This document shows positions 63,050-64,000 of a stretch of 64,000 nt of DNA, one piece after another. Below the pieces are notes generated by a model that was not told the origin of the DNA, ran no database searches, and was given only the letters and a program-made list of their open reading frames with translations. The stretch's first letter is position 1. Each line of letters begins with the position of its first letter. Origin of the DNA: Glandiceps talaboti (Eukaryota > Hemichordata > Enteropneusta > Spengelidae); assembly GCF_964340395.1 (NCBI RefSeq), contig NC_135563.1, positions 1,905,501-1,969,500 on the forward strand. Reading direction: 5' to 3'. A program made the translations under genes and the position numbers.

Positions 63050-63720
63050 GTATTTGGTGGGAATATAACTTAGGGTGTGTAGATGGAAAATTGTTCAATT
63101 GAAATGATTGCATCAGAGATGTGTGTTTTGGGTCAGTAAATGTGTGATTTTTCGTCAAAAGACTTAAAACTCAAAACTACTACTGATTTTTGGTGAGAAT
63201 GTTCTTAAGGGTGTTTAGATTAGATTAAGAATCATTCATGGTATCAGTGCTATGATGATCCCATCAGTTATATGCAAATTAGGTGTAAAATGTGTCTTTT
63301 TGGTCAAAAGTCTATAATTCCAAAATTACTGAGCAGATAGGACTGAGATTTGGGGGAACATTCTTTGGAGTGTTTATATTAAGAAGTATTCATGAGATGT
63401 TGATTCTATCAGTGATATGCAAATTACGTCTGAAGATGTGTCTTTTTGGTCAAAAATCTACAATTCTAAAACTACTGAGTAGATTTGGATGAATTTTAAT
63501 GGGATGCCTTTGTAGATTTGTAGATGAAGGTATATTCACACCATGATCATCCAATCAGTGATATGCAAATTAGGTCTAAAAATCTCAATTTTGGTCAAAA
63601 ACTTGTATCTTGAAAACTGCATGATGAATGGGACTGAAACTTGGTGGGGATCTTTTGAAGGTGTTATTCTACAGTTATTGTTCAAAACGTTTGTGACAAA
63701 ATGCCCTAGCAACCATGGTG
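63050..63720. repeat. Degenerate repeats with ATATGCAAATTAG, about 145-bp period
   Basis: CAGTGATATGCAAATTAGG-like boxes at about 63266, 63411 and 63557, each followed by a TTTTGGTCAAAA box and a GGACTGA/GGATGAA box. Part of CACUL1 intron 6. Short open frames are chance. Confidence 0.65.
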
Positions 63721-64000
63721 ACACATTTAGCAACAGTTAAGTAATGATGCATATTACAAAGATAACAACAGGGATGGGTAGGCAAGTGAATAAAGAATTT
63801 AAAAAATGTATGTAGATATGCCTAGCAACTAGACCACGGTCATAGCAACTGCCAAATGGTGTATATTGCAAAGATGAACATGGTAGCCAATTGAATATAG
63901 ATTCCAAAATGTATGCAAACATGCCTAGCAATAAGATCATATCCATAGCAACAGCCAAATAATGGTGTATATCATAAAAATAATCACAGGGAATAATAGT

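Overview
The window is animal nuclear DNA, AT-rich and loaded with tandem repeats. Spliced genes with GT-AG introns, homeobox genes, a CACUL1 orthologue, LINE, Penelope-like and MITE-type elements point to an invertebrate deuterostome, probably a hemichordate or an amphioxus. This placement is inference from gene content. Roughly one third of the window is minisatellite or microsatellite.

Left part (1-31 kb): a cluster of four homeobox genes of the ANTP class, NK-like group. All have Thr at homeodomain position 47 and resemble the Vent family. Each has three coding exons, with a phase-1 intron before the homeodomain and a phase-0 intron between homeodomain residues 44 and 45. Gene A (1653-3196, +) is the most diverged. 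Gene B (7489-9081, +), gene C (17762-19077, +) and gene D (23731-25062, -) are close relatives. C and D are near-identical arms of an inverted duplication. The loop between them holds a 47-bp minisatellite, a fragment of a Penelope-like element and simple repeats.

Around B, C and D I see three families of conserved non-coding blocks centred on the palindrome GGCGCC, each oriented with its gene. In order they are a distal module (called E here), a middle module (F) and a promoter-proximal module (P). P always reads CAGAC-15 bp-GGCGCC, and F always reads GGCGCC-17 bp-GTCT. GGCGCC plus GTCT/CAGAC is the known Smad1/5-Smad4 BMP-response signature, and Vent genes are classic BMP targets. A further block of about 190 bp, ending in the POU octamer ATGCAAAT, sits just upstream of each start. 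This repeated regulatory architecture is the most interesting signal in the window.

Middle (31-36 kb): a decayed LINE, two minisatellites (one very G-rich) and a MITE-like element that abuts a promoter with CCAAT and E2F-type sites.

Right part (36-64 kb): CACUL1 (CDK2-associated cullin-domain protein), + strand. Six exons are visible and the 3' exons lie beyond the window. Its introns carry very large minisatellites, two copies of a MITE-like family and a 54-bp array that multiplies the exon 3 splice donor about ten times. The very long open frames in these arrays come from repeat units divisible by three and are not genes.
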